DNA from: Rhizomys pruinosus | Lineage: Eukaryota; Chordata; Mammalia; Rodentia; Spalacidae | Length of the DNA stretch: 64,000 nucleotides | Direction of reading: 5' to 3' | Assembly: GCA_009823505.1 (NCBI GenBank) | Contig: VZQC01000265.1 | Location: forward strand, 5,779,625-5,843,624 | Shown: positions 33,797-44,790 of the stretch, in pieces | How the letters are laid out: every line of letters begins with the position of its first letter | How positions within the stretch are numbered: the first letter of the stretch is position 1 | Notes under the pieces: generated by a model | What the model was told of the DNA's origin: nothing | Databases searched by the model: none | Seen by the model: the letters and a program-made list of their open reading frames with translations, nothing else | Program-made: the position numbers and the translations under genes

Positions 33797-33856
<60 letters not shown>
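33797..33856 (+). repeat. (GA)n microsatellite
   Basis: About 28 GA units, presumably grown from the ID tail. Confidence 0.95.
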
Positions 33857-33957
33857 TGAGAGATTGGTTTCTGTAGTATCTGTGGGTAAAGCACCCAATG
33901 CAGCACATACAGGGAGCTAGAGATGATTAGAAGGGAAGCTCTGCCCTCGGGAGCTTT

Positions 33958-34345
33958 GTGTCAGTTACTCTGATCTTTGCTGTGACCAAATACCTGACAG
34001 AAACAAGCAGGGAAGAAAGGTGTATTGTGACTCATGGTTTCATGGTTCAGTCCACAGGCCTTGGCTCCTTTGATTCTGGGTCCATTGTGAGGCAGAAGAG
34101 CATCACCCCAGGGGGAACATGTGGAGGAATTGGTCCACCTCATGGAGGCAGGAAGTGGAAAGAAGACAGGGCTGGGAAATAGTTATAACCTACGAAGTCA
34201 TAATCTCCACCCCTACTTCCTGTGACCCACTTCCTCCAGCGAGGCTCCACCTATCAAATTTCTACTACTTTTCAAAGAGCAACATCAGCTGGCTGAGAGC
34301 CTGTGGGGGTCATTTCACATTCAGACCCTAGCAGGGCTGAAGCCA
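33958..34345 (+). mobile_element. Rodent repeat of the 7.7-kb type
   Basis: GTCAGTTACTCTGATCTTTGCTGTGACCAAATACC start, CTCATGGTTTCATGGTTCAGTCC, GGAGGCAGGAAGTGG, CCACTTCCTCCAGCGAGGC and GGGGTCATTTCACATTCAGACC end. A long, fairly complete copy. Confidence 0.7.
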
Positions 34346-34904
34346 GTGTCAGAAACAGGGACAGATCGAGTTCTGGGGGATCAGCACATTCTCACCAGGG
34401 CAGCACCCCTTCACAGTCAAAGCATCTACCAAGAACCTGTTGAATCAAAATTAAACAGATGTGCTTGTGACTAGGAGAGTTTCTGCACCAGATGGGAAGG
34501 AGGCTGGGTGACCTGAGCATACATTTGTGTACATTAAAGGTTGGTGATGCTGTGGGGAGTGAGTGATCAGCGGGCCCACTGCTCTGTCCTTGGAGGTTTG
34601 CTCAGTCCCTTCCCTCCAGTCTGTTCTTTGCCTGTGTTTCTGGACACACTGGAAACATTGGCTGGTCTTGGTCCATAGCCTGATGGTGATTTAATCTGGT
34701 CATTTTTCAAATTCGCAGCAGGTACAAGCTGTGGCAAGGATCTTTACAGTTGTGCTACAAGGAAGGAAGGGGGTAAGAAGGTGACTTCCTACAACACAGT
34801 GTATTTGATTTTTTTCCCTCTGCAATCTTCCCTTAGATGGCCTTGGCTTTGGGAGGCAAATAGACCATTTTCTCTTCTTCTCATCCTAATTGCTCCAGAA
34901 TACT

Positions 34905-34908
<4 letters not shown>
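34346..34908. other. Unassigned sequence
   Basis: No recognised gene or repeat. Confidence 0.35.

Positions 34909-34974
<66 letters not shown>
34909..34974 (+). repeat. Compound (CAGA)n(CA)n microsatellite
   Basis: Seven CAGA units followed by about 18 CA units with one interruption. Confidence 0.95.
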
Positions 34975-35374
34975 ACATACAGTGTTCTGATGGAAGCACC
35001 CCACATCTCATACAGAGACCAACAACCTCAGAGGTACCCACACCCCTTCACCTGCCCACTCTGAATTGCCTTGGACACATGGCGGAATGTCAGTCTCCCT
35101 TCTCCAGTACATCCTACAGCCACCACCACAGGGTTTTCAGTGCTGGGAATTCTACATTGGCAGTGCCCAATGACTGACATCCAAATGAGCCAGGGATAGG
35201 TCCTGCATACCAACCAATTCTTTGTGAGTGGAGAGTGGAAGGTACAATGATATCCAGCAGGAGTGAGAGGAACTAATTATGAAGCGGGAGAAAGGCCCTA
35301 GGGCACGTATTCGCCCTTTACCATTTAACTTCTCTTCCAACTGTACTGACCAGCAATCGTGTTCTAGGTGTTGT
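34975..35374. other. Unassigned sequence
   Basis: No recognised gene or repeat. Confidence 0.35.
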
Positions 35375-35600
35375 TTTGAGCACAAAGGAGAAACAATGAA
35401 TATGACTCCTATACACCACAACTGGTAGCTATAACTAGCAAATGAACAAGTGACAAACAGGCAAACTGTGAGTGCTACAATGGAGTGAATGCCATGGTGG
35501 CCACATGGTAGAAGGACCACTAAATCTAGCTAAGAGAGGTAAAGGTCAACAGGAAGTGTCAAGGAGATGATGGCACTATAGCTGGATCTCAGAGCTTAGA
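35375..35600 (-). mobile_element. L2 fragment (probable)
   Basis: GCACAAAGGAGAAACAATGAATATGACTCC, ACAAGTGACAAACAGGC, and AGTGTCAAGGAGATGATGG..CTGGATCTCAG are in the order of antisense L2. Confidence 0.5.
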
Positions 35601-35794
35601 ATCAAGGTTCACCTGACCAGCATTTACAAAATAAATGGAGGCACAGAGTTGAAACTGAACAGGAATATTCTGAGTCTGGACCACTTCTGATCTAGAGTGG
35701 GAACTGTCTGCGCCTGAGGCTTCTCTAGAGATGCACAGCAATGTGACAGGAAGCACAGGGTCTGACGTCTCATGTTTCCGTGCCAGGCCCAACA

Positions 35795-35870
35795 TCCTCT
35801 AGCCAAATGACCTTGGAGAGGCACTTCACCTTGCTCAGCCTCTGTCCTCAGAGTGTCCTCTACCTCACCT
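35795..35870 (+). mobile_element. MIR core fragment
   Basis: CCAAATGACCTTGGAGAGGCACTTCACCTTGCTCAGCCTCTGTCCTC matches the MIR core. Weak beyond this stretch. Confidence 0.5.
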
Positions 35871-36634
35871 GCTCCTTGGGGCGTCATGAAGCCCACAGGA
35901 GAGGAGTTGGGGTGTGCACACTCTGGCAGCTGTGTCATGGCAGAAGTGAGTCATCATGATTCTGTTTTTGGCAGAAGCCTTCCTCTCTGCCTCCGGAGCA
36001 TGGGGATGAGCTTAACAAAGTCTCCTTCCCTGACAGACCAACTCCGAGCTTCCGGACAGATCTCTTGGGGCTGTCATGAGGCCCCAAGTATCTGCCCCTG
36101 GCTTAGGAAGTAAAGAAGAGCAAAGCAGAGACTCTATAGGAAACAGGTTGTTTAGGTCTTTGAAGTGATGAGGCTCTCACCCATGTTAATAAGCACACAA
36201 TAAGGACTCTGGCAATGGTGGGGCTCAGAGTCCTCTCCTTGTAAGTGCCAGCAGCATGCCGCCTAAATGGTATCTGTAATATTAATTTTATATGTGTTCA
36301 TGAAATAACAGTTCTTACGTATCCTCTATCTGTCCTTTTTCTTTTTATTCCATTTATTCTTAGAATCAACTGACATGTAAAAAACAAATGGAAGTCAAAG
36401 ATGGGAGGTCAAGAGTTAGGATCAGCTGAGCCCCTTGATCTTGGTACAGAATTGTGTGTATTGGTAGCTTTGAGGGTTTCAGTCTCAGATGCATGAGAGC
36501 ATTTAATGAAAGAATCCAATATTTAACTTCCTCATGGGGTGACTGCCCCAAAGAAAGTGAAACAGGTGAACTTTACAGAGTGATGAAAATAGCAGTTTGA
36601 AAAAAATAAAAATTAAATTAAAAAAAAAGAAAAT
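35871..36634. other. Unassigned sequence
   Basis: No recognised gene or repeat apart from AT-rich stretches near 36340-36390 and an A-rich run at 36600-36630. Confidence 0.35.
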
Positions 36635-36990
36635 AGCAGTTTGGATACTTGAAACCTGAGTCCAAATCTGAGCTCTGGCTGCCGACATCTGACCAGGAAT
36701 CTCATGGTTTTGTTTTTCTAATATTTTATTTACTACTTTTATATGATGGGTGTGAGTGTATTGCCTGCATTTGTATAAGTGCACTGGTGTTCTGCAATGC
36801 CTGTGAAGTAAGAAGATGTCAGGCTCCCCTGGAACTGGAGTTATGGATGGTTTTTAGTGCCATGTGGGCGTTGGAAATCCAACCCAGTCCTCTGCAAGAG
36901 CAGCCAGTGCTCTTAACCACTGAGCCATCTCTCCAGCCCAAGGTCTTATTTTCCTCTTACAACCCTTGTGAAGATAGAATGAGATAATGG
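36635..36990 (+). mobile_element. MIR split by a B2 (probable)
   Basis: Left part ACCTGAGTCCAAATCTGAGCTCTGG (36653-36677) matches the MIR 5' half. Right part TTATTTTCCTCTTACAACCCTTGTGAAGATAGAATGAGATAATGG (36946-36990) continues it after the B2. Confidence 0.5.
36713..36939 (-). mobile_element. B2 SINE, older type
   Basis: TATTTTATTTACTACTTTTATATGATGGG tail side, CCCTGGAACTGGAGTTATGGATGG, head AACCACTGAGCCATCTCTCCAGCCC. Confidence 0.92.
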
Positions 36991-38384
36991 AGGGAATTAC
37001 CTTTTGAATTCTTTATTAGTGAACACCAGTGTATATATTATCCCAGCGGTCTTCTTTTTGGTCCTAGTCCATTGCCTCAAGTACCACACTAAAGAACCTT
37101 ATCAAAACCTTCCCTCAGTAGCCAGCAGTTCCTTTTATAAATATAGTCCAACTACTTTATTCTCTTGTTAGTAGAGGAAAAGTGGCCATTTTACTACTTT
37201 ATACTAAAATATAAAGTTATAAAGTCAGGAACTGTCCCTTCCCTCAGGCCTGTTATTCCAAATGCATTAATATTTAATGGAAATTCAAATTCAACTCTAA
37301 TGGGCCCAAAGAGGCATATTACAGGTAAACTGAGCCTTTCCCAAGTTTACCAAACATCGCCAACCTAGTCATAATGCTCTCTCCCCCTGGTAACAAGGTA
37401 AGGAAGAAACACAAGGGTGCTAACAGGATAGTAGTATAAAAAGATTAGGTTTTTAGAGTGAATAAAACAGAGCCAGGACTACAGTAAGACAAGCAGGGCA
37501 CCTCTCCAGTTTAAAGCTTAAGGAACTACGGACTCTCTCAGGTCCACGCAAGTACAGAATGACCACTAATGCAAAACTAAGAGTGTCACCTTAAATCTTT
37601 TTGTTTTTATTACTTAGAGGCCTTTCTTGTTCTAATCTTGGCCCTGGCATAGAGATTTCAGAATAGTTCTAAAAAAGCAAGGAATAAAGAGAAAGATATT
37701 GAAAACAAAATTCCTCCTTTTCATAGTAATGCTTGGAAGAGCCTTGGCTGTGAGCTTAGAGCTCCTCTGTCCCCTTCTTCCACATATTTTGTTCACCAAA
37801 GGCTGTGCAGAGAAAATGGATACATTGTTTTACCCTCTTCTAGTGTGGTCCAGAGCCTACAAGATGAAATGATACGAAGTCACTTCACATTTCAATGGTG
37901 CCCCTTGAAGGTGTACAGCCTGATTTAACTCTGCATGGCTTCCATGATAGGCTGGTAATCACCTCTCCAATTCTGGCTCCCGCTCTGTGCCCTATATTTA
38001 CCAGGCCAATGCTATTCTGGGTACTCAGCCTGGTATATGATACAGAGGAATAGCATAGAGATTCTAGAAGCAACATTGGAATGGAGCAGATCTAAATGTC
38101 TCCTAATAGCTTTGTTCTGGGGTGAAGGGATATCTTTTGGCACCTGTTCAAAGTGAAATGAGAAGACTTTATTTAAAAAAAAAAAAAACTTTTTCCAACA
38201 CTCTCTCTGCTATGACTGAGACTCCTCAGCTTCTTTATATGATAACCAGTTTCTAAAGCGCTTATTAAATATATCTCTGAAACTAAAGGGGGAAACAGAT
38301 GGGATGAATAGAAGGCATTTTAGCTCTGTTCATCCCCTAAAGACTCTACATGTACATTCTAAAATATCATTTTGTCCTGCCTTT
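36991..38384. other. Unassigned sequence
   Basis: About 1.4 kb without recognisable repeats or exons. It contains a 12-A run at 38174. Confidence 0.4.
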
Positions 38385-38402
38385 AAAACAGATGTAATCT
38401 GA

Positions 38403-38562
38403 CAAAAAAAAAAAAATAAAATAAAATAAAAATAGCCAGGCGTGGTGGCGCACGCCTTTAATCCTAGCACTGGGGAGGCGGAGGCAGGTGGATCTTTGTG
38501 AGTTCAAGGCCAGCCTGGTCTACAGAGTGAGTTCCAGGACACCTGGAGCTACAGGGAGACCC

Positions 38563-38589
<27 letters not shown>
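38403..38589 (+). mobile_element. B1 SINE with an A-rich leader inside its TSD
   Basis: B1 body (38433-38566) with GCCAGGCGTGGTGGCGCACGC head, AAGGCCAGCCTGGTCTACAGAG and a long A tail. An 18-bp TSD, AAAACAGATGTAATCTGA, is at 38385-38402 and 38590-38607. Between the left TSD and the B1 head lies about 30 bp of A-rich (AAAAT)n sequence not normally part of B1. Confidence 0.92.
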
Positions 38590-38593
<4 letters not shown>

Positions 38594-38607
38594 CAGATGT
38601 AATCTGA

Positions 38608-38984
38608 TAGGCTCTTAGAGGACCTCAGATCTAGGTCATTTTTTAAACCCAGAGAAAGACTTAGGAGATAAAGCCTTAACTGGTCCCAAATACTACAATT
38701 TCAACTGAGTACACAGCTCTTGGGAACTCTCTGTTAGTAGAAATGCTACTAAGATGCTTCACAGAACGTGTGGCATTGAAATTCTTCTAAAAGAATTTAA
38801 TCAGATCAGACTGCTCCAGTGTGCCCACCTATGTCGTCATTAAACATAGGAAAAGTTATACCTCTGCCTTAAAGTTCAATAACTTTACAGTCTACAAAAC
38901 AGTTACATGTGATAGCTTTCTTTTTCCATTCAGCTTGGCCCACTGGAGAGTTAACCATATGCTATAAGAAATGTGAACTCACAT
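38608..38984. other. Unassigned sequence
   Basis: No recognised gene or repeat. Confidence 0.35.
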
Positions 38985-39327
38985 TTGCGCATGTGCGTTT
39001 GTGTATGTGTATTCATGTGCATGCCTATGTGTGGAAGCCAGAGGTCAATGTTAGGTGTGTTTCACAATTGGCTCTCCATCTTATTTATTTATTTCTTTTA
39101 TTGTTTTCTGAGCGAGGGTCTCTCAATGAACCCAGAGCTGATCAATCCAGCTAGCCTGGCTGGCCAGTGAGTTCCAGATATCCTCCTGTCTCTGGTTCCC
39201 TGGCACAGGGATTAATTACAGGCACGTGCCACCAGTCCCAGCTTTTTCATGGGTGCTGAGTGTCCAAGCTCAAGTCTTCCCACTTGTACGGCAAGCTCTT
39301 TAACGACTGAACCATCTCCCCAGCCTA
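38985..39327 (-). mobile_element. B4-type SINE
   Basis: Antisense order: GTGTATGTGTATTCATGTGCATG tail, GGAAGCCAGAGGTCAATG, CTGAGCGAGGGTCTCTCAATGAACC, GGGATTAATTACAGGCACGTGCCACC, ACTGAACCATCTCCCCAGCC head. Nearly full length. Confidence 0.85.
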
Positions 39328-39914
39328 TGAGCTCACATTTTTTAATCACAGAAATCAGAGGTGGTGTATTGAAAGTTCCTTATCCTTCTTCCTAAGTTGT
39401 CTTAGAAAAGTTCCTGCATCTTTCAGATTCATTACCTGTGCTCCACATGGCTGCATCTTTCCATCCAGAATCAAGGAGGATACAGAGGGAAACTAAGAGG
39501 TGACTGAACATGTGGCGACTTCCTCGGACAGCTGTAATATGATGGTGCCTCGCAAAATTAGGCCTTATAATTCATCATGGCAACAGCCCACTGACCTATG
39601 TCATGACACGAGCATCCTTAATAGGCTCCTGCTTCATATCACTGTCATGTCCTTCTGCAGGTAAGAAGATTTTAATCAGTTTCCATGGAATCCTAAAAAG
39701 GCTTCAGGGCCCAGACATCCAAGGCTGATGCTTGGAAGCGTTGTGAGTTGTAGCTTGAATTGTGTATTCGAATTGCTCCTGAAACGTGGGGGTCCTTAAA
39801 CCATGTCAGGTATCTGGCTTCTTCTACTCAGCCAAAGTAGTAATTTTCCATTGGGCACCCTCTCAAGGTCAGTCGGTCAGCCGTAGGGAAGTCAGTTTAA
39901 CTTTAACCATGAAA
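39328..39914. other. Unassigned sequence next to a probable LTR
   Basis: No recognised repeat or exon. Confidence 0.35.
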
Positions 39915-40166
39915 TGTTCCGTAAACAGGATGTTCCTTGAACCCTAGTGTTGACTAATCCCAATGATCTGTATCAGCATGTTTGTTCCTTTACGCAACAT
40001 TGTTGCAAACACTTCCTCTTATGCCTACCCTTTATATTCTGTGTATGAACCTGCAGTAAACGAGACTTGATCAGGACCTGTCTTGTCTCCATTCCTTGCA
40101 TCTCTTGTCCCTTCCCCTCACTCCTTCTCTTCCAGACCCCCATTAACTGACCCGCTGGATGGGTCA
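39915..40166 (+). mobile_element. Probable solo LTR of a rodent ERVK-type retroelement
   Basis: Starts TGTTCC and ends GGGTCA (TG...CA rule). It contains CCTTTATATTCTGTG (TATA-like, about 40030-40044) and a GCAGTAAACGAGACTTGATCAGG block typical of ERVK-type R/U5 regions. Flanked by ATGAAA (39909-39914) and CTGAAA (40167-40172), a 6-bp near-TSD with one mismatch. No internal retroviral genes are present. Confidence 0.5.
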
Positions 40167-40331
40167 CTGAAACATTTAACACATCTCAAAACCTGGCCAT
40201 CATTCCCTTGATTCAAATTTGGGAGGTTGGGAAGGGACCTGACCCCAATATTTTTTGACCCCAATATTTTTTTAAATCCCCAAGTAACTTGGATATGTAG
40301 TTAGCACAGAGAGCCATTGCTCCAAGATGCA

Positions 40332-40604
40332 GCATTTCCAGCCATACGGGCACCCAGATCACTTGGAGCAGCACTTCCAGACATGCAGGTACCCAGATCA
40401 CTTGGGGCAGCACTTCCAGACATGCAGGTACCCAGATCACTTGGGGCAGCACTTCCAGACATGCAGATACCCAGATCACTTGGGGCAGCACTTCCAGACA
40501 GGCAGGTACCCAGATCACTTGGGGCCCCACTTCCAGACATGCAGGTACCCAGATCACTTGGGGCAGCACTTCCAGACTTGCAGGCACCCAGATCACTTGG
40601 GGCA
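40332..40604 (+). repeat. 39-bp minisatellite, 7 units, fused to MER5A
   Basis: Exactly 39-bp period (unit starts 40332, 40371, 40410, 40449, 40488, 40527, 40566), units 85-97% alike by eye. Each unit contains CCCAGATCACTTGGGGC. Because 39 is divisible by three, several frames stay open and give roughly 80-134-codon artefact frames on both strands. Confidence 0.93.
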
Positions 40605-40748
40605 GCTGTTGAGGCATAGATTTTGGATCTGACTTCAGAGTTTCTGATTCAGTTGATCTGAGGTGGGAGACAGAAATTTGAATTTATAAATAGATTCTCG
40701 GTGATGCTAATGCTACTGACTGAAGACTACACTTTAAGAATCACTCTC
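40591..40748 (+). mobile_element. MER5A (hAT-Charlie MITE)
   Basis: GATCACTTGGGGCAGC..GTTGAGGCATAGATT, CAGAGTTTCTGATTCAGTTGATCTG, AATTTGAATTTATAAA, GGTGATGCTAATGCTACTG, ACTACACTTTAAGAATCAC follow the MER5A consensus in order. Its left end is shared with the last minisatellite unit. Confidence 0.8.
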
Positions 40749-40903
40749 TAAAATGTCACAATGCATTTCACTGCCATATCAAAACCAATTCAGCTACATT
40801 TTCCATTTATAGCAAATGGCACTTGATATCAGACAGTGCTACTTATTTAGGCCTAACTATTTGCCTGACAGTGTGAGGCACCAAAGAAGAACAATGAGCA
40901 GAT

Positions 40904-40907
<4 letters not shown>

Positions 40908-40951
<44 letters not shown>

Positions 40952-40980
40952 CCTCTCCTCTCCTCTCCTCTCCTCTCCTC
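40908..40980 (+). repeat. (CT)n followed by (CTCTC)n
   Basis: About 18 CT units then about seven CTCTC-type pentamers. Confidence 0.95.
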
Positions 40981-41628
<648 letters not shown>

Positions 41629-41753
41629 GCCTCCTCCTCCTCTTCCTCCTCCTCCTTTTCCTCCTCCTCCTTTTCCTGATCCTCTCCTCTTCGTCCTCCT
41701 CTTCCTCCTCCTCTTCCTCCTCCTCTCCTCTTCCTCCTCCTCTTCCTCCTCCT

Positions 41754-41793
<40 letters not shown>

Positions 41794-42125
41794 CCTCTTC
41801 CTCCTTTTCCTCTTCCTCCTCTTCCTTCTCCTCCTTTTCCTCCTCCTCTTCCTCCTCCTCCTCTTCCTCTTCCTCCTCCTTTTCCTCCTCCTCTTCCTCT
41901 TCCTCCTCCTTTTCCTCCTCCTCCTCCTTTTCCTCTTTCTCCTTTTCCTCTTCCTCCTCTTCCTCCTCCTCCTTTTCCTCTTTCTCCTTTTCCTCTTCCT
42001 CCTCTTCCTCCTCCTCCTTTTCCTCCTCTTCTTCCTCCTCTTCCTCCTCCTCCTTTTCCTCCTCCTCTTCCTCCTCCTCTTCTTCCTCCTCCCTCCATCT
42101 TCCCTCTCTCCCTCCCCTCCTCTTT
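41629..42125 (+). repeat. (TCC/TTCC)n polypyrimidine tract with a 403-nt uninterrupted homopyrimidine run
   Basis: C/T only from 41694 to 42096, with near-tract flanks (G at 41693, A at 42097). Overlapping Lys/Arg/Glu/Gly-rich minus-strand frames (up to 227 codons) and Ser/Leu/Phe-rich plus-strand frames are artefacts. Confidence 0.97.
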
Positions 42126-42149
42126 CCCCTCTAATGATAGCTATTTCAT

Positions 42150-42235
42150 GTCTACCAGACTGTGAAAGACTTTCCCTATAATCAAGAATAGTGCCTTGCA
42201 CTTGGTAAGTGCCCAATAAATATTTATTGAATCAA
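42150..42235 (+). mobile_element. L2 3'-end fragment
   Basis: AATAGTGCCTTGCACTTGGTAAGTGCCCAATAAATATTTATTGAATCAA is the classical L2 3' terminus. Confidence 0.75.
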
Positions 42236-42296
42236 GTATTTAGAGGGAAATATGCCAATATCTCCAGCTTATCGTGAAATGCACCCAAAAGTTCAA

Positions 42297-42420
42297 GTGG
42301 CTCTTAAATTTGAATGCGGGACAAAATCACCTGGAAAATACCTATTTCTGGGTATACCTACAGAGTTTCCATTCAGCTGGGCTGTGATCAGTGGTGGGAG
42401 TTGAGGTGGCAGGGTGGGTG
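42297..42420 (+). mobile_element. MER5A-type fragment
   Basis: AAGTGGCTCTTAAATTTGAATGCGG..AAAATCACCTGGAAAATACC..TTTCTGGGTATACC..CAGAGTTTCCATTCAG follows the 5' half of MER5A. Confidence 0.7.
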
Positions 42421-42439
42421 ACTAGAAGGAAGAAAAGAC

Positions 42440-42555
42440 TCATGATTAAATGCTAAGACAAGTGACAGTGGTTTAAACTGATTTCACAGGTATATGGATA
42501 TTCATTGCAAAATTCTTTCAACATATTTTAAATCTCCATAATAAAATGTTCAGAT
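42440..42555 (+). mobile_element. Old L1M-type 3' end (probable)
   Basis: GGTATATGGATATTCATTGCAAAATTCTTTCAACATATTTTAAATCTCCATAATAAAATG-like order resembles ancient mammalian L1 3' ends. Short. Confidence 0.45.
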
Positions 42556-42632
42556 AATTTTAATATAGTATCCAGTATCAGTACCTTGCTTCCAGGAGCT
42601 CATGGAAAGTTACAACTCAAATCTGTTTCTCT

Positions 42633-42742
42633 CCTTCCACCTCCCTCCTTTCTTTTCTCCCTCCCTCCTTCCCTCCCTCCATGTCTCCTTTGCTCCTCTC
42701 CCTCTTTCCCTCTCTCCCTCTCTCCCTCACCCTCTCTCCCTA
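42633..42742 (+). repeat. (CCCT)n-like pyrimidine-rich tract
   Basis: Imperfect TCCCTCCC/TCTCCC repeats with a few interruptions. Confidence 0.9.
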
Positions 42743-43613
42743 TTTTAAGAAGAAACCACCAAGTAAGCTTAGGACTTTGAATATTGCCTTCCAAGAAATG
42801 AACTCGTCAGTCCATCACTCTGGGAGCAGCCAGACCAGCAAAGCCTGGATACGGCTGTGGCTCCTTCGTGGGCAGAGAAGCACTCAAGCAACATCCTCCT
42901 CAGAAGCCAAAAGCTGGGTAGCTAGTGCTCTGAGGGAGGTCAGCTGGGAAAGATTAGAAGCCTGAAAGCAGTCATTCTCTCTCAGATGGAACCTCAACAT
43001 AGCAAAAAAGAAAAAAGACATGGTTGTCCTCGGCCACCAAGAGGTTAGCCTGAGTTTGCTTTCCGTGCCTCCATCTGTCTCAAGGCAAAGACTGTACCTG
43101 CTTCATCTGTGCATTCTATTAATCTAGTGCAGGTCTCTATCTGCCTGAGGTTGTGCTGCAAACTGCTAAAATTTGGGGATCGTTCAAACTTCATGCTGTG
43201 TCTCAAAATACACTGGAACCATCTCGGTGCCACGTCTGGAATCCAGCAAACTTTCACACTGAATAGGGCCTCTGTGTTGTCATTAAGCAAACACAAATTT
43301 CATGATCTCAAATGTCTGTTACATTCTTCCTTACCAAGAGATACATGGGCAAAAAAAGGAGGATTTGGGCTTGATGTAAGCAAGACCTGGTCTAACGTCT
43401 GCCTGTACACACATTGGCCAGCAATCTGCTGGTCCTCCAGCAGCAGCTCCCTGGGGTGGGCTCATTCTGAAGCCCACTAAGTGTCCAGTTCATAATTATC
43501 ACAGCAGATTAGTGGGCAGGGCAAGAGGAACAAATTAGGTCAGGGCTGCCTAGGCTCGTGTTCAGCCACTGGATAAAGAGCTATGCTTCCTTACTGCAGC
43601 ATCTCACTGCCGA
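42743..43613. other. Unassigned sequence
   Basis: No recognised repeat. A 123-codon plus-strand frame (43109-43480) overlaps an 83-codon minus-strand frame, and neither shows family features or splice context. Confidence 0.35.
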
Positions 43614-44790
43614 TTCTCCATCCTCACTCCACCCTCACAGCCACGGTCCAGGGTCCATCCTCACTCCACCCTCCACAGCCACAGTCCAGGGTCCACCCTC
43701 ACTCCACCCTCACAGCCCTGGTCCAGGGTCCATCTTCACTCCACCCTCACAGCCACCGTCCAGGGTCCATCCTCACTCCACCCTCACAGCCACGGTCTAG
43801 GGTCCATCCTCACTCCACCCTCACAGCCCTGGTCCAGGGTCCACCCTCACTCCACCCTCACAGCCACGGTCCAGGGTCCACCCTCACTCCACCCTCACAG
43901 CCACAGTCCAGGGTCCATCCTCACTCCACCCTCACAGCCACGGTCCAGGGTCCATCCTCACTCCACCTTCACAGCCCTGGTCCAGGGTCCATCCTCACTC
44001 CACCCTCACAGCCATGGTCCAGGGTCCATCCTCACTCCACCCTCACAGCCCTGGTCCAGGGTCCATCCTCACTCCACCCTCACAGCCCTGGTCCAGGGTC
44101 CACCCTCACTCCACCCTCACAGCCACGGTCCAGGGTCCACCCTCACTCCACCCTCACAGCCCTGGTCCAGGGTCCACCCTCACTCCACCCTCACAGCCCT
44201 GGTCCAGGGTCCACCCTCACTCCACCCTCACAGCCACAGTCTAGGGTCCATCTTCACTCCACCCTCACAGCCATAGTCCAGGATCCATCCTCACTCCACC
44301 CTCACAGCCACCGTCCAGGGTCCATCCTCACTCCACCCTCACAGCCACGGTCCAGGGTCCATCCTCACCCCACCCTCACAGCCCTAGTCCAGGGTCCATC
44401 CTCACTCCACCCTCACAGCCACCATCCAGGGTCCACCCTCACTCCACCCTCACAGCCACAGGCCAGGGTCCATCCTCACTCCACCCTCACAGCCCTAGTC
44501 CAGGGTCCATCCTCACTCCACCCTCACAACCACAGTCCAGGGTCCATCCTCACCCCACCCTCACAGCCCTAGTCCAGGGTCCATCCTCACTCCACCCTCA
44601 CAACCACAGTCCAGGGTCCATCCTCACCCCACCCTCACAGCCCTAGTCCAGGGTCCATCCTCACTCCACCCTCACAGCCACCGTCCAGGGTCCACCCTCA
44701 CTCCACCCTCACAGCCACAGTCCAGGGTCCATCCTCACTCCACCCTCACAGCCCTCGTCCAGGGTCCACCCTCACAGCCACGGTCCAGGG
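43614..44790 (+). repeat. 37-bp minisatellite, about 32 units
   Basis: Unit of 37 bp built from CACAGCC(A/C)(C/T)GGTCCAG + GGTCCATCCTCACTCCACCCT. Variants are mainly at GCCACGG versus GCCCTGG and CCATCC versus CCACCC. Because 37 is not a multiple of three, the translation rotates through all three frames every three units, and a stop-free unit gives a spurious 329-codon frame. The last unit near 44760-44790 is shortened. Confidence 0.97.

Noticed and set aside
40213..40632. Open frames of about 80-134 codons on both strands at the 39-bp repeat
   Set aside because: The 39-bp period preserves frame, so any stop-free unit gives several parallel frames. Not a protein.
43583..44572. 329-codon Pro/His/Ser-rich open frame
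   Set aside because: It exists only because the 37-bp minisatellite unit lacks stops and rotates through all frames. The frame begins in unique sequence, has no coding signature outside the repeat and ends within the array.
43614..44790. CRISPR-like array (regular 37-bp period)
   Set aside because: No unique spacers alternate with a fixed repeat: the whole 37 bp is repeated with point variants. The eukaryotic repeat context also excludes it.
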